Positions 13,812 through 23,256 are shown, counted from the first letter of the stretch. The stretch: DNA of 57,601 bases from Flaviramulus sp. (GCA_030731745.1 JANQTJ010000008.1:1-57601), one strand, 5' to 3'. Notes: generated by a model from the sequence alone, not told the origin. Made by a program: numbers and translations.

Positions 13812-14765
13812 TTTGACACCTTCACTAAAAATATACTTAGTTATATAATTTAAATTTTTAATAGTTTTATTGATTTATGCTAAAGAATGAGGTGAATCAT
13901 CGATAAAATTATTTGCATGTTTCATTTATGTACTCTTAATTAGAATATTATAATGAGATAAATGGTTTTAATTATAGAAGCTAATTCTAATAAAGTAGTT
14001 TTCTAACCAAAATTCATATTATAAATATTGTTTGATGCAGAATTGAGAGTTATGGTAAGTGATTTTAAATTTATTTCAATTACATATCCTATTTATGTAA
14101 AATCCCAGTAATAACTACCTTATTCATTTATTATTGTGTTTTGTAATTTACTAATTGCTGAAAGAATTTTCTAATTACAGCGGTATAACTACCATCAGTG
14201 TCTTTTTGTTTTCCAAAAAAAATCAAAAGATCTTAAACCTAAAGTATTAAAATTAGATGTCTTAAAAAAATATCTGCATATAATTCGTTAACATATTTGG
14301 TGTTTATATTTATATATGGAGAATGATGTTTGCAAATAATATTTTCAAATTTAGGTAAAGCATCATGTTAAATAACTTGCTGCAAAAATAAATCAACTTA
14401 CATTAGCGTCTCTAGCGGTAATAAGTATATTTAAAATATTGACACGTTAACCTTATTAGAAGTTATTGGGGTTGTTAATAGATATTTAAACTAATCCTAA
14501 ATCTGTTTGATGAAAACAAAATCTATATTATAAAGCCTTTTACATACTTTTAAATACCTTATAATTTCTTCTATTTAATCAAAATTAGAGTTATCCAAAG
14601 AAGTTTCAATATTTTTTATCGGTTGAAAATTATAAAACAAAGAACAAATCCGTTATTATCTTCTAAAGTTTCACATATAATAGGTCTAATAAAATCAGCA
14701 TATCCTATTGCTAACATATATTTTCCTGATGCTTTAGTAAAACTTTCTTTGGTCGTATAATTATT
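13812..14765 (-). pseudogene. decayed UDP-N-acetylglucosamine 4-epimerase (WbpP/TviC type)
   Basis: No ORF survives, but minus-strand fragments line up in order over about 950 bases, the full length of an extended SDR epimerase. From the N-terminus: KYMLAIGYADFIRPIICETL near 14730-14665 (for KYLVTGGAGFIGSNLCETL); DPITSN-like and NILNILITARDANV near 14450-14400; FIFAAS; ALPKFENII and SPY near 14360-14315; KYVNELYADIFLR near 14300-14262; NFNTLGLRSFDFFW in another frame near 14255-14215; KQKDTDGSYTAVIRKFFQQL near 14213-14150; NNIYNMNFG near 14025-14000; and DDSPHSLA...NKTIKNLNY...YIFSEGVK at 13905-13812. Many stops and frameshifts separate them. The enzyme makes UDP-GalNAc-type sugars for capsule or O-antigen. 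Loss is old. Confidence 0.8.
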
Positions 14766-15107
14766 ATTTATTTTAAAACTAACATATCATAAAAAAGTAA
14801 GATGTTTTGAAGCAACTAACTTTTTTTAAGAAATTTTCAAAAAGTTCAATAGTATTTAACCGAAATTAAACACTCTTTTAGCGATTTACTCGCACTCAAT
14901 AGCTTTTAACTCAAAACAATCATTAAATTTACTCAGTTAAAATCAAATTTTATAATATCGACTTATGTTTATTTGTTCTAACAAAATTTAATTAAAAAAT
15001 TTAATGAAAGGATTTGAGGAAAACAAACTACTTATTATATTTAAAAGTTTAACATTGTAAAGATTTCAAAAAATAAAATCCTAATATAATTCATAAACCC
15101 CAAACCT
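14766..15107. other. gene-free stretch between epimerase relic and export lipoprotein gene
   Basis: There is no ORF. On the minus strand a short frame near 14960-14870 reads FNDCFELKAIECE and then stops, which may be another decayed gene fragment; I cannot assign it. The right end, up to 15107, must hold the promoter of the export lipoprotein gene, but no exact TAnnTTTG box is evident. Confidence 0.4.
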
Positions 15108-15908
15108 ATGTTTCATAATTACTTTAATCCTAAAGCAATAACAATCAATAAATCAATTTTTAAGTTTTTATTTGGGCTAATAGCTTTAACTTTAGTTACA
15201 TCATCATGTGTTACAAAGAAAGATATTATTTATTTTCAAAATGCCAAGAATTTTGAAACAATGGTAGATACTGATTCATTTAAGCCAAAATTAAAAGTTG
15301 GAGATATTATTACAGTATATGTTTCTACCCTTAATCCGGAATTGACTAGACCTTATAACTTAGTTTTGCTTGGAGGTCAAGGTCAAATGGTTGATTACAT
15401 CATTGATGTAGAAGGTAATATAGATTATCCTGTTTTAGGGAAAATTAAATTAATGGGACTAACAGTTGAAGAGGCCAAACAATTATTTAAAAAGAAATTT
15501 GAGGACGGAAACCTTTTAAAAGACCCTGTTGTAATCATAAGAATTATGAATTATAGAATTACTATTGATGGTGCCGTAAATGGACCAGGTGTATATCCTG
15601 TTACTGGTGAAAGAATATCTATAATAGAAGCTTTGGGTATGGCAGGTGGATTAAATATTAAAGCACGTAGAGATAATATATTAATTGTAAGAGACTTTAA
15701 TGGTACTAAAACATTTTCAAGAATTGATTTAACTAGTAAAGAGGTTTTTAATTCTCCAGTTTACTTTCTAACTCAAAATGATTATGTATATGTAGAACCT
15801 AATAATTCATTTATCAGTGGTGCTTCAGGAGACTCTAGAATTGGTGCTATGATAGGAATCACTACCTCGCTTATAGGACTTGTACTTATATTCGTATCAA
15901 GAAATTAA
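15108..15908 (+). CDS. Wza-like polysaccharide export lipoprotein
   Basis: This 266-residue outer-membrane polysaccharide export protein of the Wza family is expected to form a periplasm-spanning secretion channel. A lipoprotein signal ends in LVTSSC (Cys at 34). The Poly_export domain follows (YFQNAKNFETM, KLKVGDIITVYVSTLNPE, VDYIIDVEGNIDYPVLGKIKLMGLTVEEAKQLF). An SLBB domain follows (ITIDGAVNGPGVYPVTGERISIIEALGMAGGL). A C-terminal hydrophobic segment (MIGITTSLIGLVLIFVS) ends the protein, as in Bacteroidota versions. The usual partner, a Wzc-type tyrosine kinase/co-polymerase, does not follow; the next gene is convergent aroB. With the epimerase relic beside it, this looks like a leftover of a capsule locus. 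Confidence 0.9.
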   Translation: MFHNYFNPKAITINKSIFKFLFGLIALTLVTSSCVTKKDIIYFQNAKNFETMVDTDSFKPKLKVGDIITVYVSTLNPELTRPYNLVLLGGQGQMVDYIIDVEGNIDYPVLGKIKLMGLTVEEAKQLFKKKFEDGNLLKDPVVIIRIMNYRITIDGAVNGPGVYPVTGERISIIEALGMAGGLNIKARRDNILIVRDFNGTKTFSRIDLTSKEVFNSPVYFLTQNDYVYVEPNNSFISGASGDSRIGAMIGITTSLIGLVLIFVSRN

Positions 15909-15923
15909 AATTTAAATAACTTC

Positions 15924-16991
15924 TTAACTATTATAAAAATCTAAAGCTTCAATTATTAAGGCATCTTCAACTTTGCAATCTATTTTAGGATTTCCAATAG
16001 ATTCAAGTAAAACGAAATTTATATTTCCATGATTGTTTTTCTTATCATATTTAAGCAATTCTATAATTGTTGAATAATCACTTTTGTTAATTACTACTTT
16101 GCCATAGTAACCAATAAATAATTCTTTAATATCTAAAGTTGTTTGCTCAGGAAAGTCTAATAGTTTAGTGGAGATATAGTTTGCTAAAATCATTCCAATG
16201 ATGATAGATTCACCATGAAGTAAAGTTGTTTTATTTTGATTACTTAAAAAATAAGACTCAATAGCATGACCTAATGTGTGTCCATAATTTAAAGTTTTTC
16301 TTAAACCATTTTCAAATGGATCTTCATCTACAACATTTTTTTTAATCATTACTGATTCATAAATCAACCCATCTAAATCATTTAATGATAATTTAGATAA
16401 TTCTTTAAACTTATTCCAATAGATTTTATTACTTATTAGGCCATGTTTAAGCATTTCGGCTAAACCAGAACGCATTTGATTACCTGGCAATGTATCTAAA
16501 AACACAGTGTCAATTAAAACCAAATCAGGATTACTTATAACACCTATTTGATTTTTTAAATGCCCTAAATCCACACCTGTTTTTCCTCCAACTGAGGCAT
16601 CAACCATTGAGAGTAGAGTAGTAGGCACATTAATATAAGACATACCTCGTTTAAATGTGCATGCAACAAAACCACCTAAATCTGTAATAACACCACCGCC
16701 AATATTAATCATTAAACTCTTTCTATCGGCATCTAATTCTGATAGTGTATTCCAAACGCCAACACAAGTTTCAATGGTTTTGTTTATTTCTCCAGATTCA
16801 ATTTCTATAATTTCAATAATTACATTTGTTTCTAATTTTTCTATAAAAATTGGTAAGCAATAATTATGAGTATTTTCATCTACTAGGATAAAAATTTTCG
16901 AAAAGTTTTTGCTTTTAAGATGCGCGTTTAATGATGTGTAGCAATTTTCATTAAAATGAATAACACAATTATTTGCGGTAATAGAATCCAT
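15924..16991 (-). CDS. aroB: 3-dehydroquinate synthase
   Basis: AroB converts DAHP to 3-dehydroquinate, the second step of the shikimate pathway, with NAD and a divalent metal. The 355-residue protein has the NAD-binding stretch GGGVITDLGGFVACTFKRG and the lysine-containing VDASVGGKTGVDL. The metal ligands are in AEMLKHGLI, NYGHTLGHAIES and LLHGESIIIGM. Length and motif order are normal. It converges with the export lipoprotein gene (15 bases) and is divergent from the proline dehydrogenase gene, with about 90 bases between them. Confidence 0.96.
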   Translation of the reverse strand: MDSITANNCVIHFNENCYTSLNAHLKSKNFSKIFILVDENTHNYCLPIFIEKLETNVIIEIIEIESGEINKTIETCVGVWNTLSELDADRKSLMINIGGGVITDLGGFVACTFKRGMSYINVPTTLLSMVDASVGGKTGVDLGHLKNQIGVISNPDLVLIDTVFLDTLPGNQMRSGLAEMLKHGLISNKIYWNKFKELSKLSLNDLDGLIYESVMIKKNVVDEDPFENGLRKTLNYGHTLGHAIESYFLSNQNKTTLLHGESIIIGMILANYISTKLLDFPEQTTLDIKELFIGYYGKVVINKSDYSTIIELLKYDKKNNHGNINFVLLESIGNPKIDCKVEDALIIEALDFYNS

Positions 16992-17059
16992 AAAAATATT
17001 AATTATTTTAGGTTGTGAAATTAAGGAGATTTTGTATAAAATTATAACATAGCTATAAT

Positions 17060-17067
17060 TATCTTTG
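17060..17067 (+). promoter_or_regulatory. -7 box of the proline dehydrogenase promoter
   Basis: TATCTTTG fits TAnnTTTG, 16 bases before the ATG at 17083. A TTTG at 17031-17034 is the nearest -33 candidate, but the 25-base spacer is longer than usual. Confidence 0.45.
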
Positions 17068-17082
17068 CTTAAATTTTTATAA

Positions 17083-18258
17083 ATGAATACAGATTTAATT
17101 TTTGATAATACAGAAGTTGCATTTGCTTTAAAAACAGATTCGGAGCTTGAACGTGCTTATTTTTTGTTTAAAATGATATCTATTGAACCTTTAGTTAGAA
17201 TAGGTACTGCAGCAACAAACTTCGCAATTAAAGCTCATTTACCTGTTGAAGGCTTGATTAGAGCAACTGTATTTGATCATTTTTGTGGAGGTGTTAATGA
17301 AAAAGATTGTTTGTCTGTAATTGATAAAATGTATGAAAAAGGTGTAAGTTCTGTATTAGATTATTCTGTTGAAGGTAAAGAAAATGAGAAAGAGTTTGAT
17401 GATGCTAAAAATATGATTTTAAATATTATTGAGTTTGCTAAATCAAAAAATGCAATGCCAATCGCGGTATTTAAACCAACAGGTTTTGGACGTTTAATAT
17501 TATATGAAAAAATAGGTAGAGGAGAAGTGCTTAATGAAAATGAGCAAGAAGAATGGTCGAGAGTTGTAAATAGATTTGATGAAGTTTGTAAAAAAGCAAA
17601 AACATGTAATATAGCTGTTTTAATTGATGCTGAAGAGAGCTGGATGCAAGATTCTTCTGATCAATTGGTAACGGAAATGATGAAAAAATACAATACTGAA
17701 AAACCTATAGTTTATAATACCTTACAAATGTATAGACATGATAGACTTAGTTTTTTAGAGCAAGAACATAAAAAAGCTAAAGCAGGAAACTATTATTTGG
17801 GTTTTAAATTAGTTCGTGGAGCTTACATGGAAAAGGAAAATGATAGAGCAGAAGAAAAATGCTATAAAACACCAATTTGTGAGAGTAAATTTGCTACAGA
17901 TCAAAACTTCAATAATGGGCTTAAATATATTATGAATAATTTAGATAGTATTTCATTATTTGCTGGAACTCATAATGAGGATAGTTCTTATTTATTAATG
18001 CAGTTAATGAAAGAGAAAGGTATTCAAAATAGTGACACTAGAGTATGGTTTGCTCAGCTTTATGGAATGAGTGATCACATTAGTTTCAATTTATCGTATA
18101 AAGGTTATAATGTTGCTAAATATGTGCCATTTGGACCTGTAAAAGACGTGATGCCTTATTTAATTAGGAGAGCTGAAGAAAACACTTCGGTGGCAGGACA
18201 AACTGGTAGGGAGTTAGCGCTTTTAACTAAAGAAAAAAAGCGTAGAAAAAAATTATAG
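17083..18258 (+). CDS. proline dehydrogenase (monofunctional)
   Basis: This FAD-dependent proline dehydrogenase oxidises L-proline to pyrroline-5-carboxylate. The 391-residue TIM-barrel protein has the motifs FDHFCGGVNEKDC, VLDYSVEGKE, AVLIDAEESWMQ, YNTLQMYRHDR, GFKLVRGAYMEKE, AGTHNEDSS and the C-terminal RRAEENTSVAGQTGREL, which holds the proline-binding arginines. There is no DNA-binding or P5C dehydrogenase domain, so it is not a PutA fusion. It ends in a basic tail (KEKKRRKKL). It is probably peripheral to the inner membrane, feeding electrons to quinone. Confidence 0.95.
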   Translation: MNTDLIFDNTEVAFALKTDSELERAYFLFKMISIEPLVRIGTAATNFAIKAHLPVEGLIRATVFDHFCGGVNEKDCLSVIDKMYEKGVSSVLDYSVEGKENEKEFDDAKNMILNIIEFAKSKNAMPIAVFKPTGFGRLILYEKIGRGEVLNENEQEEWSRVVNRFDEVCKKAKTCNIAVLIDAEESWMQDSSDQLVTEMMKKYNTEKPIVYNTLQMYRHDRLSFLEQEHKKAKAGNYYLGFKLVRGAYMEKENDRAEEKCYKTPICESKFATDQNFNNGLKYIMNNLDSISLFAGTHNEDSSYLLMQLMKEKGIQNSDTRVWFAQLYGMSDHISFNLSYKGYNVAKYVPFGPVKDVMPYLIRRAEENTSVAGQTGRELALLTKEKKRRKKL

Positions 18259-18268
18259 TCACAAAATA

Positions 18269-18640
18269 CTATTCTACTTTCAAATCAATAATAGTTGCAA
18301 TACTATCACAGTTTTCTATAAATAAAATGATTTCCTTTTCGTTTACATTAGCTTCTATATTATAGACACCACAAGGTTTTTGCCTACTATTACTTTCTGA
18401 AAAATCAATACTACCCTTTTTTAAAACATATTTAATTTCTGAAGAATCAATAGTTTTATTTTTTAAATAGAAAGAAATCTTTTGATTGTAGATGATTTTT
18501 TTAGAATTAATGTTTTTTAAAACTCTAGCTTCTGGACCATAACTACATGAGGTTTTCTTTCCGTTTAAAAAGAATGCCAAAATTATTAAGCCAATAGAAA
18601 ATCCACCAAGATAATAGCCAATTCGTTGAATAAGTTTCAT
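18269..18640 (-). CDS. membrane-anchored small protein of unknown function
   Basis: The 123 residues comprise one N-terminal membrane segment at about residues 8-25 (YYLGGFSIGLIILAFFL), then KKTSCSYGPEARVLKNI and a soluble domain with two more cysteines (QKPCGVYNIE and IENCDSIA). I remember flavobacterial relatives with the same KKTSCxYGPxARVLKNI motif, often filed under DUF4258; I cannot check this. The soluble part is probably periplasmic. It converges with the proline dehydrogenase gene and lies 36 bases after the alanine dehydrogenase gene, in the same direction, so the two are probably one unit. Confidence 0.65.
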   Translation of the reverse strand: MKLIQRIGYYLGGFSIGLIILAFFLNGKKTSCSYGPEARVLKNINSKKIIYNQKISFYLKNKTIDSSEIKYVLKKGSIDFSESNSRQKPCGVYNIEANVNEKEIILFIENCDSIATIIDLKVE

Positions 18641-18676
18641 TTAAAATATTTTGATTGTAATTAAGAATTAAGTTTT

Positions 18677-19876
18677 TTAAAAAATAAGCAAATTTACATC
18701 ACTATAATTTAAATCAAACCATTCTCCAACAGATTTACTTGTTAAAATACCGTGATAAAAATACAATCCGTTTTTTAAACCTCTGTCAAATCTTAAAGAA
18801 TTTTCTAAACCGCCATCTTCAGCAATTTTTAATAAATAAGGTGTAAAAATATTACTTATTGATACTGAGGAGGTTCTAGGGTATCTAGCAGGAATATTGG
18901 GCACGCAATAATGTACTACATTGTGTTTAATAAACGTTGGGTTTTTATGAGTAGTTACTTCGCTAGTTTCAAAACATCCACCCATATCAATACTTACATC
19001 AATAATTATGGCACCTTTTTTCATACACTCAACCATAGTTTCAGAAACGATTATAGGGGATCTGTTAGCGCCTCTTACTGCTCCTATAACTACATCACAT
19101 CTTTTTAAGGCTTTAGTTAAATTTTTTGGTTGTAAAGTTGAAGTAAAAAGTGGCCGACCTAAATGTGTTTGGATGCGTCTTAATTTTGTTATTGAATTAT
19201 CAAAAATCTTTACATTAGCACCTAATCCTATAGAGCTTCTGGCAGCAAATTCACCAACTGTTCCAGCTCCGATAATAACAACTTCAAGAGGCGGTACACC
19301 ACTGATATTACCAAACATTAACCCGTTACCATTTTTAGTATCGGATAATAATTCTGAAGCAATAAGTACAGAAGCTGTACCAGCAATTTCGCTTAAAGAT
19401 TTTACAGCAGGATAATACCCATCGGTATCTCTAATAAACTCAAAAGCTAGGGCAGTTATTCTTTTTGAAGCTAGAGCTTCAAAATAGCTCTTTGATTGTG
19501 TTTTTATTTGTAAAGCAGAAATTAATATGGTTTGTGGGTTTATCAGTTTAATTTGTTCTAAACTTGGTGGTTCAACTTTAAGAATCATTGGACACGAAAA
19601 AACCTTTGAAGTATCTTTGGTTATTTCAGCACCAGCTTCACTATAATCCTTATCACTAAAATTAGCACCTTCGCCAGCACCAGCTTCAAGTAAAACTCTA
19701 TGTCCATTATTTACAAGTGCATAAACAGCGTCTGGGGTTAAGCAAACACGTTTCTCTTGAAATGCTGTTTCTTTTGGTATTCCTATAAATAGTTCGCCTT
19801 TTCTTTTAAATATTTCTAAAGTTTCTTCTTGAGGTAAAAGTTGTTGTTTTGTAAAAGGTGAAATTGGTTTAGACAT
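18677..19876 (-). CDS. ald: alanine dehydrogenase
   Basis: This NAD-dependent alanine dehydrogenase interconverts alanine and pyruvate plus ammonia. The 399-residue protein has the AlaDh/PNT N-terminal domain (FIGIPKETAFQEKRVCLTPDAVYALVNNGHRVLLEAGAG) and a Rossmann domain (PLEVVIIGAGTVGEFAARSSIGLGANVKIFD). C-terminal motifs follow (GAIIIDVSIDMGGCFETS, HYCVPNIPARYPRTSS). It is slightly longer than the 370-residue Bacillus enzyme because of about 25 residues at the N-terminus, normal for flavobacterial versions. Transhydrogenase alpha subunits are related, but the PARYPRTSS region supports Ald. Confidence 0.9.
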   Translation of the reverse strand: MSKPISPFTKQQLLPQEETLEIFKRKGELFIGIPKETAFQEKRVCLTPDAVYALVNNGHRVLLEAGAGEGANFSDKDYSEAGAEITKDTSKVFSCPMILKVEPPSLEQIKLINPQTILISALQIKTQSKSYFEALASKRITALAFEFIRDTDGYYPAVKSLSEIAGTASVLIASELLSDTKNGNGLMFGNISGVPPLEVVIIGAGTVGEFAARSSIGLGANVKIFDNSITKLRRIQTHLGRPLFTSTLQPKNLTKALKRCDVVIGAVRGANRSPIIVSETMVECMKKGAIIIDVSIDMGGCFETSEVTTHKNPTFIKHNVVHYCVPNIPARYPRTSSVSISNIFTPYLLKIAEDGGLENSLRFDRGLKNGLYFYHGILTSKSVGEWFDLNYSDVNLLIF

Positions 19877-20009
19877 TGCTATTTCTGTTTATAAAAATCA
19901 AATTACAAATAAATTTTCTAATGGTAATAAAATCTAAAAAAAATAATTATTTTAGTGCTTTATGCATTCAAAAATTATTCTGTTAAGTTTGCATTATATT
20001 ATATTTTTT

Positions 20010-22436
20010 ATGTTAAAAAAAACAGTAAACTACTTCATCCTTTTAGTTTCATTACTAAGTTTTTCTCAAGAATTTAATATAACTGGTAATTTAAAAGATA
20101 TTAATGATCAACCTATATCTTTTGCCAATATAATATTAATCCAAACAGAAGATGCTATAGTTATTAAAGGAACTTCTTCTGATGACTTGGGAGATTTTTT
20201 AATTGAAAACATTAATAAAGGAACTTATTCTTTAAAAATTAGTTTCATAGGATATGTTGAACAAGTAATTAATATTCAAATTGATAAAAATATTAATTTA
20301 AACACCATAATACTTCAAGAAGTTCTAGAAGAACTTGAAGGTGTAACTATTATTGCTAAAAGGCCAACCGTAAAACGTTTAGTAGATAGGTTGGTTTTTA
20401 ATGTAGAGAATTCTACTTTATCTAATAATAATGTTTTGGATGTACTAAAACAAACTCCAGGTGTTTTGGTTAATGATGGTATTATAACAATAAAACAATC
20501 CATTCCAACAATATACATTAATGATAGAAGAGTACATTTATCTATTAGTGAAGTGCAACAATTATTAGAGGGTACTTCAGCGGGTAATTTAAAATCAATC
20601 GAAGTAATTACAAATCCACCAGCAAAATACGAAGCAGAAGGAGGCTCAGTTCTAAACATTGTTACTAACAAAAATATTATAGCTGGTTATAATGGTAGTG
20701 TATTTGGTAATTACCAACAAGGTTCTGAATTTCCAAAATATTTATTAGGTACAAGTCATTTTTTTAAAGCTGAAAAATTAAACACTTATATTAATTACAG
20801 CATAAGTCCAAGAAAAGATTTTCGTTATAAAGATGAAACAGTTAACTTTATTGATGACTTTGGACAAAAAGTTACAAGCTGGGAAACTGATTATAACAGA
20901 ACTAGAGAGTCGGAAAATCAAACTATTAATGCTAATATTGATTATGAGTTTAATGAAAACAATAATCTAGCTTTTACAAGCAATATGTTAATAGTACCTA
21001 GAAGAGGTACAAGAATAGGTATTAATTCTTTAACAGAGGTTTATGGCGCAAGTAATGTAATAGATTCCATTTTCGATACTTCTGTTAAAGCTGTTGATGA
21101 GACTTTTAATTTAGCTTTCACATTAGACTACAATCATAAGTTTAAAAAAGAAGGCGAGAAGTTGTCTGTGAGTTTGCATAAAACATACTATGATTTTTCC
21201 AATTTTCAGGATGTAAATACAGAATACTTTCTTCCTAATAACAATGCTTTTTTCAGAGATAATAGATTTCAAACATTCTCTAGTCAAGAGATTAATTTGT
21301 ACACTGGTCAGATTGACTACGAATTACCAACTAATAATTCTGCACAATTTGAAGCAGGTTTAAAGGTATCTAATATTAATTCTGAAAGTATTTTAAATCA
21401 GTTCAATTTTCAAAATGATATAAAAGTTGAAGATTTACTAAATTCTGATACTTTCTTATATGATGAAACCAACTATGCAGCATATACGAGTTATGCGCAA
21501 GATTGGGAGAAATGGAATTTAAAATTAGGCTTACGAACAGAATTTACTAACATTAAAGGGAGTTCGGTTTCTACTAATACAGATAATAATAATGATTATG
21601 TTAAATTTTTTCCATCATTTTATTTGTTAAATATTTTAAATGAAAACAATGAGATTTATTTTAGTTACAATAAACGTATTTATAGACCTAGATATGAAGA
21701 GTTAAATCCATTTAAATATTTTTTAAATGATAATACTTTCTTGACTGGAGATCCTAATTTAAGACCCCAAATAGATGATGTTTTTATTTTAGGATATACA
21801 TTTAATAGAAATTACACATTTGAAGTTTTTTACAGATATGAAAATGATCCTGTATTTGAAATTGCACTACAAGATAATGATGAAAACATCCTAAAATATA
21901 TAAATACTAATATAGACAATGGCATTTCGTATGGTTTAGACTTTACTACCTATACTCAAATATCTAATCTGTGGAATATTTATGTATTATCATCAATATT
22001 TAATTATGAAAACGAATTTTTATTTGAAGGAAGTAATGATTTTGTTAAAACTGAAAAATGGTCTTTTTACGCTCAAATCATAAATTATTTCTCTCTCTTA
22101 AAGGACAATAGTTTAACACTAGATATTTCATATAGTTATATTTCTCCATTTGTTGATGGCCCTACTACGGTGAGTACTAGGGCTGGTTTAGATATTAATT
22201 TGAGAAAAACGTTTTGGGATAATAAAGCATCATTAAATATAGGTATGATTGATATTTTTAATACACAAAATTTTAATCAAACTACTAAGTTTTCAAACCA
22301 AGATACCTTTTTTAGATCAGAGATAGAAAATAGACTATTCACCTTAGGATTTAATTATAAATTTGGTAATTTCAAATTAAACAATAATCAAAGAGATGTT
22401 GAGTTAAATGAAAGAGATCGATTGGAAAAAAAGTAA
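20010..22436 (+). CDS. TonB-receptor-like outer-membrane beta-barrel protein
   Basis: This large outer-membrane protein of the OMP_b-brl (PF14905-like) type is built as signal peptide, CarboxypepD_reg-like domain (FNITGNLKDINDQPISFANIILIQ to ISFIGYVEQV), degenerate plug (VLKQTPGVLV, PTIYINDR, SIEVITNPPAKYEAEGGSVLNIVT) and a barrel of about 550 residues. No TonB box is obvious. An earlier ATG at 19962 would add 16 residues. The ATG at 20010 is preferred because it gives a normal signal peptide (MLKKTVNYFILLVSLLSFSQ). The substrate is unknown; no SusD-like partner is adjacent. It ends one base from the convergent membrane protein gene. Confidence 0.85.
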   Translation: MLKKTVNYFILLVSLLSFSQEFNITGNLKDINDQPISFANIILIQTEDAIVIKGTSSDDLGDFLIENINKGTYSLKISFIGYVEQVINIQIDKNINLNTIILQEVLEELEGVTIIAKRPTVKRLVDRLVFNVENSTLSNNNVLDVLKQTPGVLVNDGIITIKQSIPTIYINDRRVHLSISEVQQLLEGTSAGNLKSIEVITNPPAKYEAEGGSVLNIVTNKNIIAGYNGSVFGNYQQGSEFPKYLLGTSHFFKAEKLNTYINYSISPRKDFRYKDETVNFIDDFGQKVTSWETDYNRTRESENQTINANIDYEFNENNNLAFTSNMLIVPRRGTRIGINSLTEVYGASNVIDSIFDTSVKAVDETFNLAFTLDYNHKFKKEGEKLSVSLHKTYYDFSNFQDVNTEYFLPNNNAFFRDNRFQTFSSQEINLYTGQIDYELPTNNSAQFEAGLKVSNINSESILNQFNFQNDIKVEDLLNSDTFLYDETNYAAYTSYAQDWEKWNLKLGLRTEFTNIKGSSVSTNTDNNNDYVKFFPSFYLLNILNENNEIYFSYNKRIYRPRYEELNPFKYFLNDNTFLTGDPNLRPQIDDVFILGYTFNRNYTFEVFYRYENDPVFEIALQDNDENILKYINTNIDNGISYGLDFTTYTQISNLWNIYVLSSIFNYENEFLFEGSNDFVKTEKWSFYAQIINYFSLLKDNSLTLDISYSYISPFVDGPTTVSTRAGLDINLRKTFWDNKASLNIGMIDIFNTQNFNQTTKFSNQDTFFRSEIENRLFTLGFNYKFGNFKLNNNQRDVELNERDRLEKK

Positions 22437-22979
22437 TTAAAAATATTCTTTCACTTTCCCCCAGAAATTTTTTGGTTTTATTTTAAATTCTTCTTCTAAT
22501 TCCTCAAGAGATTTACTAGCATCAACCATTCTATTAAATATTTGAGCTCTAATTAAATAAATTGATGGGATTACAATAGCCATCAAAGGTATCATATACA
22601 TTAGTTGAAACTTATCTAAAGCCTGATCTTGAAAGAATAAATCAAATATTTGATAAATATACATAGCTATAGGAACTAGTAAAGAATGAAACCACCAATG
22701 GCGACAAGTAAAAAACCAAATAGTTATTAAAAGTAAGGGTACCAATTTACTGGTTAATATCCAAAAAAATAAATTGGCATCACCCCAATGGTTACTATCA
22801 TAAACAAAAAAATAAGCGTCCCAAACTTGCGAGCTTGGAACGCTATCATGTATTGAATAAAGATAAGGTGTTATTGCTATTATGGTGGCAATAATACTAC
22901 CTTTAATTAAAGTGCCTTTTTTAGTAACTTCTTGGTTTTGGAAAAGGCTTTCTTTCAATTTTTGATGTTTGTTCTCCAT
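22437..22979 (-). CDS. multi-pass membrane protein of unknown function
   Basis: The 180 residues include about four hydrophobic segments: GSIIATIIAITPYLYSI near 27-43, LFFWILTSKLVPLLLITIWFF near 69-89, WFHSLLVPIAMYIYQIF near 95-111 and LMYMIPLMAIVIPSIYLI near 125-142. A charged C-terminal tail follows (LEELEEEFKIKPKNFWGKVKEYF). The family is not recognised. Its start overlaps the end of a 47-residue gene in another frame, so the two are translationally linked. Confidence 0.65.
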   Translation of the reverse strand: MENKHQKLKESLFQNQEVTKKGTLIKGSIIATIIAITPYLYSIHDSVPSSQVWDAYFFVYDSNHWGDANLFFWILTSKLVPLLLITIWFFTCRHWWFHSLLVPIAMYIYQIFDLFFQDQALDKFQLMYMIPLMAIVIPSIYLIRAQIFNRMVDASKSLEELEEEFKIKPKNFWGKVKEYF

Positions 22980-23064
22980 TTAGGTTGTATTGATTTGCTG
23001 CTTGAGCTAAAAACAACACGCCTCCGAAAATTGCTAGGGCAATTACATACTTTTTAGTTTTCAT
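22921..23064 (-). CDS. 47-residue small exported or membrane protein
   Basis: This short gene lies just upstream of, and overlaps by 59 bases, the start of the membrane protein gene 22437-22979. The product begins MKTKKYVIALAIFGGVLFLA, a basic start plus one hydrophobic segment, then QAANQYNLNGEQTSKIERK and a short proline-containing tail. It looks like a signal-anchor or signal peptide with a tiny mature part. I recall similar small proteins in flavobacteria, function unknown. The large out-of-frame overlap suggests translational coupling. Confidence 0.6.
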   Translation of the reverse strand: MKTKKYVIALAIFGGVLFLAQAANQYNLNGEQTSKIERKPFPKPRSY

Positions 23065-23256
23065 AATTTAAGGGATTTAATTAATTAATTACCCAAACTT
23101 ATGTAAACTATTATTTCTAGTTTTTACTAAAATGTTAAAATTATGTTAAAAACAATGTTTTTTAAAATTTCAGCTGCGGGTTTCCCGTAAAACTTAAAAA
23201 TTCAGAGTTAAAAAATGCTATTTCTTGCTTTTATCAGTGTGATTTTAGGACTGTTT

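Noticed and set aside
14870..14960. Minus-strand fragment FNDCFELKAIECE left over beyond the epimerase relic
   Set aside because: Possibly another decayed gene, but too short and interrupted to assign.
19962..20009. N-terminal extension of the beta-barrel protein from ATG at 19962
   Set aside because: It would put 16 hydrophobic residues before a normal signal peptide; the ATG at 20010 fits better.
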